This document shows positions 61,689 to 64,000 of a DNA stretch of 64,000 nucleotides, in pieces. The first letter of the stretch is position 1; each line of letters opens with the position of its first letter. The stretch covers positions 3,332,734 to 3,396,733 of the forward strand of contig OX030955.1 in assembly GCA_943735955.1 (NCBI GenBank). Direction: 5' to 3'. The notes beneath the pieces are model-generated. The model ran no database searches and had not been told where the DNA came from. It was given only the letters and a program-made list of their open reading frames with translations. Origin of the DNA: Piscicola geometra (Eukaryota; Annelida; Clitellata; Hirudinida; Piscicolidae). The position numbers and the translations under genes are program-made.

Positions 61689-63360
61689 TTAACATGTATT
61701 TGCAACTTTAATATTAGACGTATGACTCTCTTCATAGGGATTAGTGGTGGGCTTGAGACGAAGTATTCTCCTGAAGGCGGCAGCAAACTTGGAGTTTCCA
61801 AGAGCATATAGAATGGGATTGAATGCCGAGTTGAGGTGGCTGAGAAGGACGAAAAAGGGTAAACAGGTGAAGTTATAGATTTCGTTGAAAACACTCAGAC
61901 AGTTGAGTGTGTGCAGGGGCAGCCAGCAAAGACAAAAGCAGAAGAGCACCACAGCAAACCACTTGGCGGCCTTGATGTCCTTGCCCAAGTTAGCTCCTGC
62001 CTTTCTCATCGAGTCACTTTTCTTTGAGATGCTTTTGCTCATTTTGCCACTCTTTTTCATCATTCTTTGGCCATGTATATAGAACAAGTTGAGTTTCTTT
62101 TTTATCCTGGGGTTCTGTGTCTCTATGACACCTTCATCGTTAGAATCCTCTTGCGTGATTTCACCTTTTTTATCAATCTCTTCAAAATTTATGTTTTCGA
62201 TCACTTTATAATCTTCAAACTCAGAATCGATCACTGGAACATCTAACGCAAACGATACTTTATTTTTTCGATTTTCTCTTTTCTCTATTCCTCCAAGCCC
62301 ATTAGAAGCAGGAATGGGGTTTTCAATTTCATGAATGGCATTTTCTTTCGAATCAGGGAATTTTTTCATGCATTGGTCGGAGCTTGTCTTCTCGTTACCA
62401 TTTACTATAGCTTCATCTGAAACATTAATTTTTTTAAAATCAAAATGAACTTTATTTTAAATAACTTTTTAAAACAATTTAAGTAGTTATAAATTTACCA
62501 ACACTTGATCTTAGCTTCAGAGTCTTCACTGTAATTCTTTGCTTTGCTATGCGTGGCTAGTTTGGCAGCAGCTGCAGTCACAGTAAGTGCTGTGTTGCCA
62601 ACTGGTGGTAGCTGGGTAGCTGAAATAATTCTACGTTGCTTAACGACGATTCTGAATATATAGAAATAAAGACATGTCATTATGATGAGGGGAGGGAGGA
62701 CACAGCCGAAGAAGTTGAAATACACCATGAATCTGAGGTCGATAACGTCTGGAAACTTGCATTCACTTTTAAAGTTCGCCATTTTATCTTTAAAAAGTTT
62801 TTAGTTCGTGTTCATTTTCTTATGTTTGGTATAAACCTCAAATTTAAACTATTTCAAAATTCTTTGAATTTTTCCAAGAATAAGATATTTTAATAGAAAA
62901 AATATGTTTTTGAAACATTAATAATAAGTATATAAAATTTAAACAAACTAAGGTTCCAAGCGAAGGATGGAGCGAGGGTGATGGTGATGGAGGCGGCCCA
63001 GGTGATGGCGATAAGGATTCCAGAGCGCAGGGGCGTGATTATGCGGTTGTACTCGAAGGGGTACTTTATGGCGTAGAATCTAAATAGTGTGTGTGCATGC
63101 AGCAAGCTTTTTGCTAGTTTTTTTTATAAATTTGTATATTTTTATATTTGAGTTGAACAACTATAGGTTTTTATCAACAAAAAATCGGCAATTTATTTTC
63201 AAAACATTCAAATTCTCGCTCACTCGAAGCGCCTTTAAAACACCTACAAACCTCTCGGCAGCGATCACCAAAAGACTGAATATTGAGATCTGAGTGAGGA
63301 TAACGATGACTAGGTTTACTGTAAGACAGCCCGAAAAAGAATTCGGCTTTTGATGCATCG
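61689..63360 (-). CDS. Adenosine-receptor-like GPCR (TM3 to C-terminus, partial)
   Basis: Class A receptor on the minus strand. Exons: 63360-63252 (ECL1-TM3), 63079-62949 (ICL2-TM4), 62787-62499 or 62530 (ECL2-TM5), 62416-61689 (ICL3, TM6, TM7, tail). TM3 carries LTQISIFSLLVIAAER with the DRY position as ERF. TM5 is MVYFNFFGC, TM6 CWLPLHTLNC and TM7 SHLNSAFNPILY. These contain residues that line the pocket of vertebrate adenosine receptors: Thr/Gln in TM3, Asn in TM5, Trp/His/Asn in TM6, Ser/His in TM7, and the ECL2 Phe (CKFPDV). The ECL2 Glu of A2A is replaced by Pro. ICL3 is very long and the tail short. TM1-TM2 are not found in the remaining 640 bases. It most likely senses adenosine or a related nucleoside through G proteins. 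Confidence 0.88.
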
Positions 63361-64000
63361 CTGTGATAACGCATGGAATTCCTGAATTGGATGGATGATA
63401 ACTTGATGGATAGATCGCTTAAGTGGAAACGAATTGAAAATGGTACAATAGGTATGAGTATTGTTGTTCTTTTAGATGATTCATTCTATAAATCTATTCG
63501 CTTTATCATAATTTCCTCCTTCAATAAGTATTTTAAGCTAAATGCCGGAAAACTCTTATTTTTAAAACTATTTAACTATTAAAGAATTTTCCCATGACGT
63601 TTTTATATAAAAACTAATTTTTTTAAAATTAAAAATGTATTACAGCTTAGTGCTCTAAAAAAATTAGAATAATATTTATCAATATAATATTTATTGAAAA
63701 GAAAAACTCCGCCAAGTTAACTGCCTCTTGTCCCTACTGCATTGTTGGTGGCGTAGACTAGAAGCCGTGGTTGAATCACTAATTAATACCTCTTCAGAAA
63801 CATATGCCTGTTTCCGGTCTCGTCCATCAAAATCCTCCGTCCATAAGTCCACGTCAATATTACTTAAATTATTATTTCTCGTGCCTTTTATGGCTTTTAA
63901 TATTTTTGAATCGTGCTTTTTTAGCATTCTTAAGTACTCTATAAACCTACTCTAAGTTTTCTAAATTTAAATAAAATAGAATTAATTTGAAGTTTTTTCT
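63361..64000 (-). other. GPCR upstream intron or unresolved 5' sequence
   Basis: After the acceptor ATCACAG (minus strand, at 63361-63367) no TM1-TM2 coding sequence is visible to the window edge. A 78-codon minus frame at 63691-63927 is hydrophilic and has no GPCR features. The missing N-terminal exon(s) probably lie beyond 64000. Confidence 0.5.

Noticed and set aside
61885..62082. Plus-strand frame over the GPCR
   Set aside because: Antisense shadow of the TM6-TM7 exon.

Overview
The window is nuclear DNA from an animal. It is very AT-rich, with long introns, GT-AG splice sites, microsatellites up to several hundred bases long and dead transposons. Three metazoan-type genes can be read with the standard code: an immunoglobulin-superfamily (IgSF) protein, mitochondrial malonyl-CoA:ACP transacylase (MCAT) and an adenosine-type GPCR. 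TTAGGG-type interstitial repeats occur at three places, which fits a non-insect invertebrate, perhaps a lophotrochozoan. The species cannot be fixed from this sequence.

Layout. Positions 1-16.3 kb are gene-poor and hold a 200-N assembly gap, a TTAGGG tract, an RTE-like reverse-transcriptase remnant, a piggyBac-like remnant and a few unassigned open islands. From 16.35 to 52.3 kb (+ strand) lies a large IgSF gene. A signal-peptide exon is followed by about 15 kb of intron, then eight phase-consistent exons encoding three Ig domains. Two very unusual low-complexity Asn/Ser/Lys/Tyr-rich segments lie in it, one inside Ig2 and one at the C-terminus. Its introns hold (AGT)n, (TG)n and (ACT)n arrays, TTAGGG tracts, a hAT transposase remnant, a LINE 3' end and a tRNA-derived SINE. 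From 52.3 to 57.9 kb is an intergenic stretch with a GTTGTA array, a perfect 49-base palindrome, a 383-bp hAT-type MITE with an 8-bp target duplication, and two more SINE copies. At 57.95-60.50 kb (+) is a complete seven-exon MCAT gene. At 61.69-63.36 kb (-) are the last four exons of an adenosine-receptor-like GPCR, facing MCAT tail to tail. Its TM1-TM2 exon(s) lie outside the window or were not found.

The three genes do not form a pathway: MCAT feeds mitochondrial fatty-acid synthesis, the GPCR senses a nucleoside-like ligand at the cell surface, and the IgSF protein is an adhesion or receptor-type surface molecule. The most unusual item is the IgSF gene, which carries a ~300-residue Asn-rich insert between the first strands of Ig2, a missing canonical Cys in Ig3, and splice acceptors abutting an (ACT)n array and a telomeric-repeat array.
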